Shown one piece after another: positions 25,153 through 34,979 of a DNA stretch of 64,000 nucleotides. The stretch covers positions 62,001-126,000 of the forward strand of contig NZ_CAJHCP010000004.1 of NCBI RefSeq assembly GCF_904848625.1, in the 5' to 3' direction. The notes below the pieces were generated by a model. That model did no database searches. It had not been told where the DNA came from and worked only from the letters and a program-made list of their open reading frames with translations. Each line of letters begins with the position of its first letter. The stretch's first letter is position 1. The position numbers and the translations under genes were made by a program. The DNA is from Paraburkholderia metrosideri (GTDB lineage Bacteria; Pseudomonadota; Gammaproteobacteria; Burkholderiales; Burkholderiaceae).

Positions 25153-27294
25153 CTATGCCGTGATGGCGACACCGAATCGCTCGACACACGCCTGCCGCAC
25201 TCGCTCCACCGACACATCCCAGCCTTCCCCAGGCGCGCGACGAAAGACGCGCAACGAGTCGGGATACCACGGCGAATCGTCGCGCCCGTGCATCCAGCGC
25301 CAGTCGACATCTTTCTCCGGCAGCATCACCCAGCATGGTTTGCCCAGCGACGCGACCAGATGCGCGGTGGACGTATCCACAGCAATCACCAGATCGAGTT
25401 GTTCGATGATCGCAGCGGTATCCGCGAAATCCGTGACGAGGGTGCCGACATCGAGAAGCGGTTGACCGGATGGCGGGTTGCGCGCCTCGTCTTCGCCCTG
25501 GCCCTTTTGCAGGCTCACGAAGCTCACCCCCGGCACACTCCACAGCGGTGCGAGCGTGGCGAGCGACGGCATCGAACGATTCGCGTCGTTATGGTGCTTC
25601 GTATTGCCCTTCCACACGAGGCCGATCTTGCGGTCGGCCGGCAACTTATCAAGTATCGGTTGCCATTGCTCGACGAGCACGGGATCGACTTTAAGCTGCA
25701 CCGGGCGTGGAATCGTGTCGAGGGTCGTACGCAGATAGAACGGCGCACTCAGGAGGCTGGTCCAGCAGTCGTAATCGGATACGCGAGCCATCGCCGTGGC
25801 ATGATCGAGCATCACGTCGACGCCCGCCACTCCCGCCATCAACCGATGCAAACCCGGCGCGCAGGCGAACGCGATATGAGCGGCGCCTTGCGCTTTCAGC
25901 AACGGCAGATAGCGGGCGAATTGCAACATATCGCCGAGGCCGTCTTCCTGCCAGACCAGCACCGATTTACCGGCAAGCGATTCCCCCAGCCACTGCGGAC
26001 AACTGAGCATCGAGCGTGTCTTGTAGTGGATGAACGCCGGCTGTTCGTAGCGGTATTCGTATTGCCGCCAACCTTCGTCGAACTGCCCGATACTGAGCAG
26101 CAACACGGCGAGCCCGAAACGGGCTTCACCATAATCGGCACGTATCACGAGCGCCTGACGATACGCATGTTCGGCCTCGGGCAAACGCTTCAACTGGGCC
26201 AACGCGTTACCGAGGTTGGCATAAGCTTCGGCCAGTTCCGGACTTGCCTCGATGGCGTGGCGGAACGCCTCGACCGCTTCCGGGTAACGATCGGCACGAC
26301 GCAGCACGCAGCCCAGATTGTTATGCGCATGCGCAATGCCCGGGTTCAGATGGATCGCGTCGCGGTAAGCCTGTTCAGCGTCGGCGAGACGTTCCTGCTT
26401 GAATAGCGCAATACCAAGGTTGTAATAGGCCTCGGCATAGTGCGGACGATGCACGATTGCGTCGCGATAAGCCGCCTCTGCTTCGGTCACACGTTCCTGG
26501 TCGATCAGTACTGCGCCGAGGTTCAGATGCGCTTCGGCGAACGCGGGCCGAATGGTCAGCGCCAGCCGGCAAGCGAGTTCCGCCTCGACGAGCCGGTTAG
26601 CGGCTTTCAACACCCCGCCGAGATTATTGAGTGCCTCGGGATACTGAGGCCGGATGGTCAGCGCCTCGCGGTATGCTGCATCGGCCTCTTCAGAGCGGCC
26701 CAACTCCACCAGTACGCTACCGAGATTGTTATGCACCTCGGCGTGCCCCTGAAGACCCTGCATCGCCTGGCGATAAGCAGCCTCCGCTTCGTGCGGACGA
26801 CCCAGATCGCGCAACACGATGCCACGGTTGTAATGAGCCTCCGCATAGTCCGCGCGAATCGACACGGCCTGAGCGTATGACGCTTCCGCTTCTTTTCTGT
26901 ATCCGAGCCCATAGAGCACGATGCCGTGCTGATAGTGAGCCTCGGCGAGGTCCGGGCGCAACGACACCAGTTCGCGATACATCGCCTTCGCGGCGGACAG
27001 ACGCCCGAGCGACTTGAACAGCGAGCCGAGACTGCTATAGACCTCCGCGTAGTCGGGTTTGAGTTGCAGACATTGGCGCCAATAATTTTCCGCATCCGCC
27101 GTCTTGAGTAACGCCAGCGAACAGGCGCCGGCGATATTCAACGCGTGGGACCGCACGTCGACCGGCAGCGCCGCGTCGTTGCACGCGGGCGTCACCCATG
27201 ACAAAGCGTCGGCGAACTGTCCGGCTGAACACAACGAGACGGCCTGCTGGTTGATATCGGCGATCGGGGATGCGTGCGTCTGCGTAAGCGTCAT
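25153..27294 (-). CDS. TPR-repeat protein with GT9/GT41-like C-terminal domain
   Basis: 713 residues from the ATG at 27294; an upstream start at 27393 would add 33 Pro/Arg-rich residues. About a dozen tetratricopeptide repeats run from residue 40 to 440 (units such as YAEAHYNRGIVLRDLGRPHE and YPEALNNLGGVLKAANRLVE). The last 270 residues resemble a GT-B glycosyltransferase half (KIGLVWKGNTKHHNDANRSM, VIAVDTSTAHLVASLGKPCW). The layout recalls O-GlcNAc transferase-like bacterial proteins that may modify proteins or surface glycans. There is no recognisable partner nearby. The large number of near-identical repeats makes the region prone to recombination. Confidence 0.87.
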   Translation of the reverse strand: MTLTQTHASPIADINQQAVSLCSAGQFADALSWVTPACNDAALPVDVRSHALNIAGACSLALLKTADAENYWRQCLQLKPDYAEVYSSLGSLFKSLGRLSAAKAMYRELVSLRPDLAEAHYQHGIVLYGLGYRKEAEASYAQAVSIRADYAEAHYNRGIVLRDLGRPHEAEAAYRQAMQGLQGHAEVHNNLGSVLVELGRSEEADAAYREALTIRPQYPEALNNLGGVLKAANRLVEAELACRLALTIRPAFAEAHLNLGAVLIDQERVTEAEAAYRDAIVHRPHYAEAYYNLGIALFKQERLADAEQAYRDAIHLNPGIAHAHNNLGCVLRRADRYPEAVEAFRHAIEASPELAEAYANLGNALAQLKRLPEAEHAYRQALVIRADYGEARFGLAVLLLSIGQFDEGWRQYEYRYEQPAFIHYKTRSMLSCPQWLGESLAGKSVLVWQEDGLGDMLQFARYLPLLKAQGAAHIAFACAPGLHRLMAGVAGVDVMLDHATAMARVSDYDCWTSLLSAPFYLRTTLDTIPRPVQLKVDPVLVEQWQPILDKLPADRKIGLVWKGNTKHHNDANRSMPSLATLAPLWSVPGVSFVSLQKGQGEDEARNPPSGQPLLDVGTLVTDFADTAAIIEQLDLVIAVDTSTAHLVASLGKPCWVMLPEKDVDWRWMHGRDDSPWYPDSLRVFRRAPGEGWDVSVERVRQACVERFGVAITA

Positions 27295-27534
27295 GAGTCG
27301 TCGGTGTGGAGCGGGGCGAAGCGCCTGCGCGGCGCCCTTCCCTTGCGGACATAACGAACCTCCAACCCGGACGGAAAGAGGAACGGCTATCACACAGCTT
27401 ACGGGATCCTGTGCCGCTCCAACGCGAGGAAATGAGCGGCTTTTTGCCGTCTAATCCAACGCTAAACCGGGAATCATGCGAGAAAAAACTGTAAGGCAAT
27501 GTTAAAATCGCCCGCGCCTTTTATCTCGACCATC

Positions 27535-27945
27535 ATGACGCCACGTTCCCGCAACCGCATGACCGCATGGCTTGGCCTGTTCGCCATGTGGCTCGTCGTG
27601 TTCGCGCCGCTCGTGAGTCAGATTCGGGTGGCCAACCAGGCGCATGAGCCTTTCGCTGCGCTGTGTTCTGCACTTCACCCGACGGGCGCGAACGACCCGA
27701 TCTATGCGAGCCTGGTCAGCCATAGCGGCCCCGAACCAGTCCATCTCAGTCACGACGACGCGTTCGGCGCATGCGGCTACTGTCATCTGCTCGAACATCA
27801 TGTTGCGATGCCAACCGTCGCCGCGGTCGAGCCACCCGCCGCGCTTACTCTCGCTGGCACCGCGCCCGCCACACTCTCCACCCGCTTCACACCGCTTGGC
27901 GCGTTCCCTTCCGGACGCCCCAGAGACCCACCCGCCGCTTCCTGA
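27535..27945 (+). CDS. DUF2946 protein, metal-uptake associated
   Basis: 136 residues from the ATG at 27535; an ATG at 27499 in the same frame is possible but coincides with a -10-like TTAAAAT. One N-terminal membrane/signal segment (TAWLGLFAMWLVVFAPLVSQ) is followed by a short periplasmic region with clustered His and Cys (SHDDAFGACGYCHLLEHHVAM). DUF2946 proteins typically sit with TonB receptors and PepSY proteins in iron or copper loci, as here, where a receptor (28036) and a PepSY protein (30507) follow on the same strand. A metal-handling role is inferred from this context. Confidence 0.82.
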   Translation: MTPRSRNRMTAWLGLFAMWLVVFAPLVSQIRVANQAHEPFAALCSALHPTGANDPIYASLVSHSGPEPVHLSHDDAFGACGYCHLLEHHVAMPTVAAVEPPAALTLAGTAPATLSTRFTPLGAFPSGRPRDPPAAS

Positions 27946-28035
27946 TCACTGCCGGTCCTGATCGCGCATCTGTCGCACCCCTCGCATCTGCCGGGGCGCG
28001 CGCGATCGCCTGTTCAATGCATCAAGGAAACGCTC

Positions 28036-30453
28036 ATGTTCAACTTCGCGCTGCGAAGGCTGCCCCTTTGCGCCCGCCGGGGCGCACGCGGCTTCGTGTC
28101 CAGACGGTTGTCGCAACCGCTTGTTTCATCCCATTTCCGTGCTGACTGGCGGGCCTGCTGGCCCGCACTGATTCCTGCATTCGTGCCGGCTATCGTTTCT
28201 TCGACGGCGCACGCGGAAAGTACCGCTACCGGTGCGAGTACCGAGGCCACCCTCCCGGCGATCAGTGTCAACGCCGCTAATATCAGCGCCACACCGCGTG
28301 CCGTCGATCCCAACCTGCCCGCCTCTGTCGAAACAGTGACCCGCGAGCAGTTCAGCAACTGGAACGTCGTGAATACCGAAGACGTGCTGAAGTACATGCC
28401 GAACCTCGCCGTGCGCAAGCGCTTTGTCGGTGATCTGAACTCGCTGATCGAAGTACGGGGAACCAGCAACTCGCAAAGCGCGCGCGGTCTTGTCTACGCA
28501 GACGGGTTGTTGCTCAGCAATCTGCTGGGCAATAGCTTTACGTTTCCACCGCGCTGGTCGATGGTATTTCAAGACGAAATCCAGCAGGTCGACGTAATTT
28601 ACGGGCCATTTTCAGCGCTATATCCGGGCAACTCGCTCGGTGCCACCGTGCTCATCAGCACCCGCATGCCGAAGAAATTCGAGGCTACTGCCGACGTCAA
28701 AGCGTTCACCCAGCATTTCAGCCTTTACGGCGTGAACCAGAATTTCAACGGCAGTGAAATGAGTGCGTCGATTGGCGACCGGGTCGGCAAGTTCTCTTAT
28801 CTGCTCGGCGTGAATCACCTGGAGAATACGAGCCAGCCGTTGCAATTCGCGACGCTCGCCCAATCGGGCACGCCCGCGACAGCCGGCGCAACGCCTGTTA
28901 CCGGCGCGTATTTCTACAACAACCAGACCAATACGCCGACCGCCGTACTCGGCGTGAATGGCGAGGGAATCGAACACACGGTACAGGATCAGTTCAAGCT
29001 GAAAATGCAGTACGACTTCACGCCGACACTGCAGGCCGGTTTCACGCTCGGCTACTGGCACCAGACTTATAACAGCGCGACCTCGAGCTTCTTGCGCGAC
29101 GCGCAGGGCAATCCGGTCTATGGCGGCACAGTGTCGATCGGCGGCTATCAATACACGATTCCCGCCGCGGCTTTTGCGCCGAGTCTGGGTCATAGCGAGA
29201 ACTGGTTGTACGGCGTGTCGCTGAAAACGCGCAACGCCACAGGCTGGAACGGCGAAGCGGTCGCGTCGTATTACGACATCGGCAATAGTGTCGCGCGCAC
29301 CGCAAACTCCGGCGCACCGGGCAATGGTCCCGGCACAGTGATTGTCGGCGATGGCACCGGCTGGAAAACACTTGATCTACGGAGCACCTATACGCCCGTC
29401 ACGACGCAAGCGGGGCTTACCGATCACGCGCTGAGTTTCGGTTACCACTACGACAACTACTTTCTCGACAACCAGAGTTACAACACACTGAACTGGCGTG
29501 ACGGAGAGGCGACGTCATTTACCAACTCGTTTGTCGGCAAAACGCAGACGCAGGCGCTCTATGCGCAGGACGCGTGGCGTTTTCTGCCGCGCTGGAAACT
29601 GGTCTATGGGGTCCGTTACGAGGACTGGCAGGCTTATGGCGGAGCGCAGGCGCTGCCCGGCCAGACCATTGCCTATAGCGACGCCAACCAGCATCACTTC
29701 TCGCCCAAAGCATCACTCTCGTTCGACGTAACCGACGATCTGACTTTGCGCGCGTCGATTGGCCGCGCTTATCGCTTTCCTACTGTCAGCGAATTGTTCC
29801 AGGGGCAAATCAACGGCTCGTCGATCGTCAATAACAATCCGAACCTGAAGCCAGAAGACGATCTTTCGAAAGAACTGACCGCCGAATGGGCGCACTGGCA
29901 TGGCGTATTCCGCTTCTCGCTGTTTCAGGACGACGTGAAGAACACGATTTTTAGCCAGACCGATACCACTGTGATTCCCAACGTGACGAACTTCCAGAAC
30001 ATCGGCAAAGTCCGTTCGCGCGGCGTCGAAACCAGCTACTCGGGACAGGATGTGCTGATGCGCGGGCTCGACCTGCTGGCAAGCGTGGCTTATACGCAAT
30101 CGAAGATCATTGCCAATGCGCAGAACCCCGCGTCGGTCGGCAAGTACTTTTACCGGATTCCACTGTGGCGTGCCGACCTGGCCGCCACCTATCACTTCAA
30201 CGAACGCGCGGCGCTCACGCTGGCGGCGCGTTACTCGGGGCGCCAGTACAACACGCTCACCAATACCGACACCAATCCCGATGTATTCGGGGGCACCAGT
30301 TCATATGCTGTAGCGGACGCGAAATTCACGTTCCGTCCGACCAGGCTAAGTGAAGTCGGCATTGGCGTCGACAACCTGTTCGATGCGCGCTACTTCGTTT
30401 ATCACCCGTATCCGGGTCGCACGTTTTACGTGGAAGCAAAGCTGCGCATGTAA
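28036..30453 (+). CDS. TonB-dependent outer membrane receptor (metal uptake, copper suspected)
   Basis: 805 residues. A long N-terminus with a signal region ending near STAHA is followed by a plug domain (SVETVTREQFSNWNVVNTED, VLKYMPNLAVRKRF, RGLVYADGLLL) and a beta-barrel to the C-terminus (IGVDNLFDARYFVYHPYPGR). Preceded by AAGGAAA. It imports a substrate across the outer membrane using TonB energy. Its neighbours, DUF2946 and a PepSY protein with a His/Met-rich insert, favour copper or another metal complex. The dedicated ExbBD/TonB in the window is 20 kb away and belongs to another receptor. Confidence 0.92.
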   Translation: MFNFALRRLPLCARRGARGFVSRRLSQPLVSSHFRADWRACWPALIPAFVPAIVSSTAHAESTATGASTEATLPAISVNAANISATPRAVDPNLPASVETVTREQFSNWNVVNTEDVLKYMPNLAVRKRFVGDLNSLIEVRGTSNSQSARGLVYADGLLLSNLLGNSFTFPPRWSMVFQDEIQQVDVIYGPFSALYPGNSLGATVLISTRMPKKFEATADVKAFTQHFSLYGVNQNFNGSEMSASIGDRVGKFSYLLGVNHLENTSQPLQFATLAQSGTPATAGATPVTGAYFYNNQTNTPTAVLGVNGEGIEHTVQDQFKLKMQYDFTPTLQAGFTLGYWHQTYNSATSSFLRDAQGNPVYGGTVSIGGYQYTIPAAAFAPSLGHSENWLYGVSLKTRNATGWNGEAVASYYDIGNSVARTANSGAPGNGPGTVIVGDGTGWKTLDLRSTYTPVTTQAGLTDHALSFGYHYDNYFLDNQSYNTLNWRDGEATSFTNSFVGKTQTQALYAQDAWRFLPRWKLVYGVRYEDWQAYGGAQALPGQTIAYSDANQHHFSPKASLSFDVTDDLTLRASIGRAYRFPTVSELFQGQINGSSIVNNNPNLKPEDDLSKELTAEWAHWHGVFRFSLFQDDVKNTIFSQTDTTVIPNVTNFQNIGKVRSRGVETSYSGQDVLMRGLDLLASVAYTQSKIIANAQNPASVGKYFYRIPLWRADLAATYHFNERAALTLAARYSGRQYNTLTNTDTNPDVFGGTSSYAVADAKFTFRPTRLSEVGIGVDNLFDARYFVYHPYPGRTFYVEAKLRM

Positions 30454-30506
30454 GCGCGCGGCGCCACGCAACTCGCTACAACCCCATTCCGTCCGACGAG
30501 GATTTC

Positions 30507-32003
30507 ATGTCCCACATCACTGCCGCTCAACGCGTAGCGCCCACGACGGGTGCCGCCACTCCAGGCTATCGAACACTCTGGCGTTGGCACTTTTATGCCG
30601 GCATCTTCGTGATGCCGTTTCTGGTCGTACTCGCGATAACGGGTACGTTGTACTGTTTTCAGCCGCAGATCGAGCCGCTGCTGTATCGTCACCGGATGAT
30701 CGTCGATTCGCAGGGGGCGCCCAGGCTCGGAGAGAACGTGCTGCTCGCCAGAGCGCGCGCCGCGATGCCACCGGGCGCGACGGCGTTGACCGCGACCATC
30801 ACGCGCGACCCACATCGCAGCACCGAATTCGTTTTCCGTCTCGCCGACGGCGACAAGCAAAGCATCTATCTGAATCCGTACAACGGCGACGTGCTGGGCA
30901 CACTGAGTGTCGAGCGGCGCTTCATGCAAGTGGACCGCATGCTTCATCGCAAGCTGTTACTCGGAAAACCCGGCGAACTACTGATGGAACTCGCCGCATG
31001 CTGGACGCTGGTGATGATCGGCACGGGCATCGCGCTGTGGTGGCCTCGTGATAAAACGGCCACACGTATGGCATTTTTCCCGCGCTTCGCGTTGAAAGGG
31101 CGCGCGTTGTGGAAGAACCTCCACGCAGTGATGGGCATCTGGCTCGCACTCGGCGCAATCGCGTTTGTGCTGACCGGATTGCCCTGGTCGGGGTCGTGGG
31201 GCAAGCAGTTCAAGGCGCTGGCGACGGCGGCAAATCTTGGTGCGCCGGAAGGATCATGGGGTGGATCGCCGTTGCGCTCCGTAGTGCCCGGCATGCAATT
31301 GGCCGATACATCTACGCATAAGACATCCGAAGCCGGCCACGTGCATCACCATGAACCCACCACCCGTATGGATTCAATGCCCGGCATGGTGATGGACGAC
31401 CTGCCGTTGCCACTGACACCGTGGGCGGTAGGCAACACACCCGTGCCCGACTCCGCTGCAACGGATACGCGAACCCCGCAACCACTCCCGCTCGCACACA
31501 TTGTCGCAACGACGGCGTCGCTCGGCATAACGGACGGCTACAGCATCGTGCTGCCCACGTCTCCAACCGGCGTCTACACCGTGTCGTATTTTCCCGCCGA
31601 TCCCAAAGACGAGCGCACGCTGTACATCGACCAATACAGCGGTGCGCTGTTGAAAGACATTCGCTATGACGACTACGGCGCGGTGTCGAAAGCGGTGTCG
31701 TATGGAACGTCATTGCATATGGGGCGCTACTTCGGCGTCGCGAATCAGATTCTGTGCGCGGCGATTTCGCTCGGCCTCGCGGCGATGGCCGTGACCGGCT
31801 TCGTGATGTGGTGGAAGCGCCGGCCGCAGCGCTCGCTCGCTGCGCCATCGCGCGAACGGGCCGCGCCGCCGATGCGCGGTTGGAAAACCGGCCTCATTGC
31901 GCTTGGCGTCGTATTTCCGTTGATGGGGGCGACCCTGATCGTCGTCTGGCTCGCAGACCGGCTGATTGTCGGACGCGCGACGCGCAACGTGAGCATGGGC
32001 TAG
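30507..32003 (+). CDS. PepSY-associated transmembrane protein with His/Met-rich insert
   Basis: 498 residues of the PepSY_TM family, with four membrane helices (near residues 25-50, 160-180, 205-225 and 410-430, plus a last one near 470). PepSY-like periplasmic parts include ESLNPYNG-type sequence at about 120 and DERTLYIDQYSGALLKDIRY near 370. Residues about 271-297 form an insert rich in His and Met (H271, H278, H280-282, M288, M291, M294, M296), the kind of side chains used to bind copper. Such proteins reduce or process metal complexes after TonB-dependent uptake. It is third in the DUF2946/receptor operon with a GAGGA site. Confidence 0.88.
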   Translation: MSHITAAQRVAPTTGAATPGYRTLWRWHFYAGIFVMPFLVVLAITGTLYCFQPQIEPLLYRHRMIVDSQGAPRLGENVLLARARAAMPPGATALTATITRDPHRSTEFVFRLADGDKQSIYLNPYNGDVLGTLSVERRFMQVDRMLHRKLLLGKPGELLMELAACWTLVMIGTGIALWWPRDKTATRMAFFPRFALKGRALWKNLHAVMGIWLALGAIAFVLTGLPWSGSWGKQFKALATAANLGAPEGSWGGSPLRSVVPGMQLADTSTHKTSEAGHVHHHEPTTRMDSMPGMVMDDLPLPLTPWAVGNTPVPDSAATDTRTPQPLPLAHIVATTASLGITDGYSIVLPTSPTGVYTVSYFPADPKDERTLYIDQYSGALLKDIRYDDYGAVSKAVSYGTSLHMGRYFGVANQILCAAISLGLAAMAVTGFVMWWKRRPQRSLAAPSRERAAPPMRGWKTGLIALGVVFPLMGATLIVVWLADRLIVGRATRNVSMG

Positions 32004-32065
32004 CCGGGAAGCCTCGAACAGCGCCGTTGCCGGGAAGTTACATCCCAAGGATTGCGCACCAAACA

Positions 32066-32101
32066 CGTTTACGATACATTTTGCTCGTTTATGATCGTTT
32101 T
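32066..32101 (+). promoter_or_regulatory. Direct-repeat operator candidate upstream of deoR-type gene
   Basis: CGTTTACGAT (32066-32075) and CGTTTATGAT (32086-32095) are repeated with a 20-base period, two helical turns, followed by CGTTTT (32096-32101). It lies 25-60 bases before the DeoR-family gene start, as expected for an autoregulatory operator. Confidence 0.5.
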
Positions 32102-32125
32102 GACGCCAATCTAAAAGAGAGACAT

Positions 32126-32920
32126 ATGCAGCGAACCCGACAGGAAGCTGAAAACGGGCTACTGCCCGAGCAGCGCGAGCAACTCATACTCGAGCGCCTG
32201 CGCGCGAACGGCCGCGTGCTGGCCGCCGCGCTGGCGGCAGAACTGCAAACCTCGGAGCACACCGTACGCCGTCATTTGCGCGACCTGGCCGACCAGGGTC
32301 ATTGCAAACGTGTCTATGGCGGCGCGCTGCTGATTTCCCCCGCCGACAAGCCGGCCGCCGTCCGCATGAACGAAGCGGTCGACCGCAAGGGCCGCCTCGC
32401 GGCAGCGGCGGTGTCGATCGTCCGGCCGAAGCAGATCATTCTTCTCGACGCCGGCTCGACCAATGTCGCGATTGCCGCCGCGCTGCCCGACAACGCGAAC
32501 CTGAGCGTCGTGACGAATTCGCCTGAAGCATGCACCCGCCTGCTGAACCGGCCTGGCTTCGACGTGATTCTCGTCGGCGGGCGCATCGCGCGTGGCGCGG
32601 CGGGCTCGTTCGGCGCAACGGCGCTGCTGCAAATCCAGCAGATTCGCGCCGACCTGTGCTTCCTCGGCGCGTGCGCGTTCGACCCGGACGAAGGCGTCGC
32701 CGCGTTCGACGTTGAAGACGCCGAACTCAAGCGTGCCATGATCAAAGCAAGCGGACAGATCGCCATCGCATTGACCTCCGAGAAGCTGATGACTGCTGCG
32801 CCGTTCGCCGTCGCATCCGCAGCGGCGGTCGATTATCTGTTCGTCGAAACCGACGTGCCGGCTGCACGCCTCGCGAGCCTCGAAGCGGTCTGCGATAACG
32901 TGATGGTGGCACGCTCATGA
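32126..32920 (+). CDS. DeoR-family transcriptional regulator
   Basis: 264 residues from the ATG at 32126 (AAGAGAGAC upstream). An N-terminal DeoR HTH (LAAALAAELQTSEHTVRRHL, RDLADQGHCKRVYGGALL) is followed by a DeoR C-terminal sensor (IILLDAGSTNVAIAAALPDN, VILVGGRIARGAAGSFGATA). It overlaps the MFS gene start by four bases (ATGA), which implies joint expression and control of that transporter. Confidence 0.92.
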   Translation: MQRTRQEAENGLLPEQREQLILERLRANGRVLAAALAAELQTSEHTVRRHLRDLADQGHCKRVYGGALLISPADKPAAVRMNEAVDRKGRLAAAAVSIVRPKQIILLDAGSTNVAIAAALPDNANLSVVTNSPEACTRLLNRPGFDVILVGGRIARGAAGSFGATALLQIQQIRADLCFLGACAFDPDEGVAAFDVEDAELKRAMIKASGQIAIALTSEKLMTAAPFAVASAAAVDYLFVETDVPAARLASLEAVCDNVMVARS

Positions 32921-34086
32921 CAACACTCGCTGTGACTCATATGAAGCCGTTGAAGGAACGCATCGCGACGATCGGCGTATTTCTCGCCAATGGTTTCGGG
33001 ATCGGCGCGTGGGCCGTCGAAGTGCCGCGTATCAAGGAAAGCCTGTCGCTCAGCGACACTGCGCTCGGTATTTCGTTGTTCGCTTTTGCGCTGGGTGCAA
33101 TCGTCGCGATGCCGCTTGCCGGACAACTCGCACCGCGCTTCGGCAGCGGCCGCGCGACCGCGCTGCTCGGCGCGGCATTCGTCATCACGCTGCCGCTGCC
33201 CGCTTTCGCACCCAACATGGCCGTGCTGTGCCTCGTGCTGTTCGCGCTCGGCGCGGCCAATGGCGCGCTCGACGTGTCGATGAACGGACACGCCAGCACG
33301 ATCGAAACGCAGTGGCGCTCGCCGATCATGTCGTCGTTTCATGCGGCTTGGAGCGCGGGCGGTTTGCTCGGTGCTGCGACGGGCGCGATGTTGCAAAAGG
33401 CAGGCGTCAGCGTGATTGGCGGACTGCTCGTGCCGGATGCGTTTATCGCGGTGCTGATCGTGGGCGCCGCAGTGCTCGCATTGCGTGATCTCGGTGAGCC
33501 ACGTGAAGCACCCAAATCCAGTGGCTTTGCATGGCCTAGCGGCGCCGTGATGAAACTGGCGATGCTCGCATTCCTGTGCATGTTGGTCGAAGGCGCGGTG
33601 GCCGACTGGAGCGCCGTCTATCTGCGTTCGACGTTGAACCGGGAAGCCAGCATCGCCGCCATCGGCTATTCCGCGTTTGCGTTTTCGATGGCGGCTTGCC
33701 GGATCATCGGCGATGTGTCGGTGCGGCGCTTCGGGTCGAGCAAGGTCGTTGCGATGGGCGGTTTGATCGCGGTAGCGGGGCTCGCGCTGGTGCTGGGTGT
33801 GCCGACCGTGCTGACTGCCTGCGTGGGCTTCGCGATGGTCGGCATCGGGCTCGCGAACATCGTGCCGGTGATTTTCAGCGCAGCGGGACGCTCGACCGCC
33901 ACGCCGGCAATCGGTGTGTCGATGGCGGCCACAGCGGGTTATGCAGGGTTCCTGATCGGGCCGCCGCTGATCGGTCTGGGTGCCGGCCTGCTGGGTTTGC
34001 GCGCGGCGTTATGCGTGCTCGTGATCGCGACGTTGATCGTGGGACTGATGGGCGGCAAAGCCGTGCGCAGCGCCCGGCTCGCGTAG
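32917..34086 (+). CDS. MFS transporter, YbjJ-like
   Basis: 389 residues with twelve predicted membrane helices. The N-terminal NGFGIGAWAVEVPRIKESL and the segment GAANGALDVSMNGHASTIET are typical of the YbjJ-like MFS group. Coupled to the preceding DeoR-family gene by an ATGA overlap. YbjJ-type carriers are thought to move sugars or sugar-like solutes, and DeoR-type regulators usually sense phosphorylated sugars, so sugar or polyol transport or efflux is a fair guess. Confidence 0.88.
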   Translation: MTTLAVTHMKPLKERIATIGVFLANGFGIGAWAVEVPRIKESLSLSDTALGISLFAFALGAIVAMPLAGQLAPRFGSGRATALLGAAFVITLPLPAFAPNMAVLCLVLFALGAANGALDVSMNGHASTIETQWRSPIMSSFHAAWSAGGLLGAATGAMLQKAGVSVIGGLLVPDAFIAVLIVGAAVLALRDLGEPREAPKSSGFAWPSGAVMKLAMLAFLCMLVEGAVADWSAVYLRSTLNREASIAAIGYSAFAFSMAACRIIGDVSVRRFGSSKVVAMGGLIAVAGLALVLGVPTVLTACVGFAMVGIGLANIVPVIFSAAGRSTATPAIGVSMAATAGYAGFLIGPPLIGLGAGLLGLRAALCVLVIATLIVGLMGGKAVRSARLA

Positions 34087-34112
34087 TCGACACCCATCGT
34101 GCAACGCCAACC

Positions 34113-34979
34113 TCACTTGGTCTCTTTATCCAGTATCACGACGCGCTTGTGAGCCGGCACCACCTCGCGCTGCGTCTGCAGACGCAGCGGCCAGCTCAGC
34201 GCAGCCAGCAGCGAACGCGGCTGCGCGCCGTCGGCGAGACCCGTGGCGGGCCACTCGTGTTTCGCCGGCACCCATAGCGTGCCGAACAGGTGATCCCACA
34301 GTGGGAATAGTTGCGTGAAGTTGTGATTGAAGTGCTCGGCGCGAATCGAGTGATGCAAACGGTGATATTGCGGATTGTTGACCCATGTGATGTAGCGGCC
34401 GAGATCCACCCGCAGGTTCAGATGCGCGAAATAATTGCCGGTCATGAACACGAACGAGGTGGCACCGACGATCCATGGGTCGACCTTGAACAGTACACCG
34501 ACCAGCGGATAAAGCAGACACCCCTTGATCAGTACTTCGAGCCAATGATGCCGGAATGTGACGGTGACATTGAAGTCGACCGCACTGTGGTGCAGCGAAT
34601 GCATTTTCCACAAAATGGGCCACGTATGCTGCAAACGGTGAAACGCGTATTCGAGCGCATCGATTGTCAGAAGCACGATGATGAACGACGCCAACGCACC
34701 CCATCCGTGAGAAACGAGTACCACCATGCCGCCGCCGAACGCATTCACGATCGCCACGCTAGCCGCTGCCGTTAGCGGCTTGACGGCTTCGGTGAGTGCC
34801 ATGTACAGACCTGCGTAGATCGCGTTGAAACGCTGGGCCGAACGCGACTGCAGCAACGCAGCGGGCCAGCGGCGCTCCAGCGCGGCGCCGATCAGCATCA
34901 TGACTAGTACCAGCGCATAGGCGCGCAGCCAGAGGCTGGCGTGATGCAGCAGATCAGGAAATGGGCTCGACGCAAACAT
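34113..34979 (-). CDS. Sterol desaturase/fatty acid hydroxylase family membrane protein
   Basis: 288 residues with four or five membrane helices and the di-iron histidine clusters of the superfamily: YAFHRLQHTW, MHSLHHSAVDFN and HRLHHSIRAEHFNHNF. The family hydroxylates or desaturates lipids such as carotenoids, sterols or fatty acyl chains in the inner membrane. The ATG at 34979 follows GGGAAG. It is convergent with the MFS gene. Confidence 0.9.
   Translation of the reverse strand: MFASSPFPDLLHHASLWLRAYALVLVMMLIGAALERRWPAALLQSRSAQRFNAIYAGLYMALTEAVKPLTAAASVAIVNAFGGGMVVLVSHGWGALASFIIVLLTIDALEYAFHRLQHTWPILWKMHSLHHSAVDFNVTVTFRHHWLEVLIKGCLLYPLVGVLFKVDPWIVGATSFVFMTGNYFAHLNLRVDLGRYITWVNNPQYHRLHHSIRAEHFNHNFTQLFPLWDHLFGTLWVPAKHEWPATGLADGAQPRSLLAALSWPLRLQTQREVVPAHKRVVILDKETK

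Noticed and set aside
27499-27534. Upstream ATG of the DUF2946 gene as the true start
   Set aside because: It overlaps a -10-like TTAAAAT and lacks a ribosome-binding site; the ATG at 27535 leads directly into the membrane segment. Not fully excluded.
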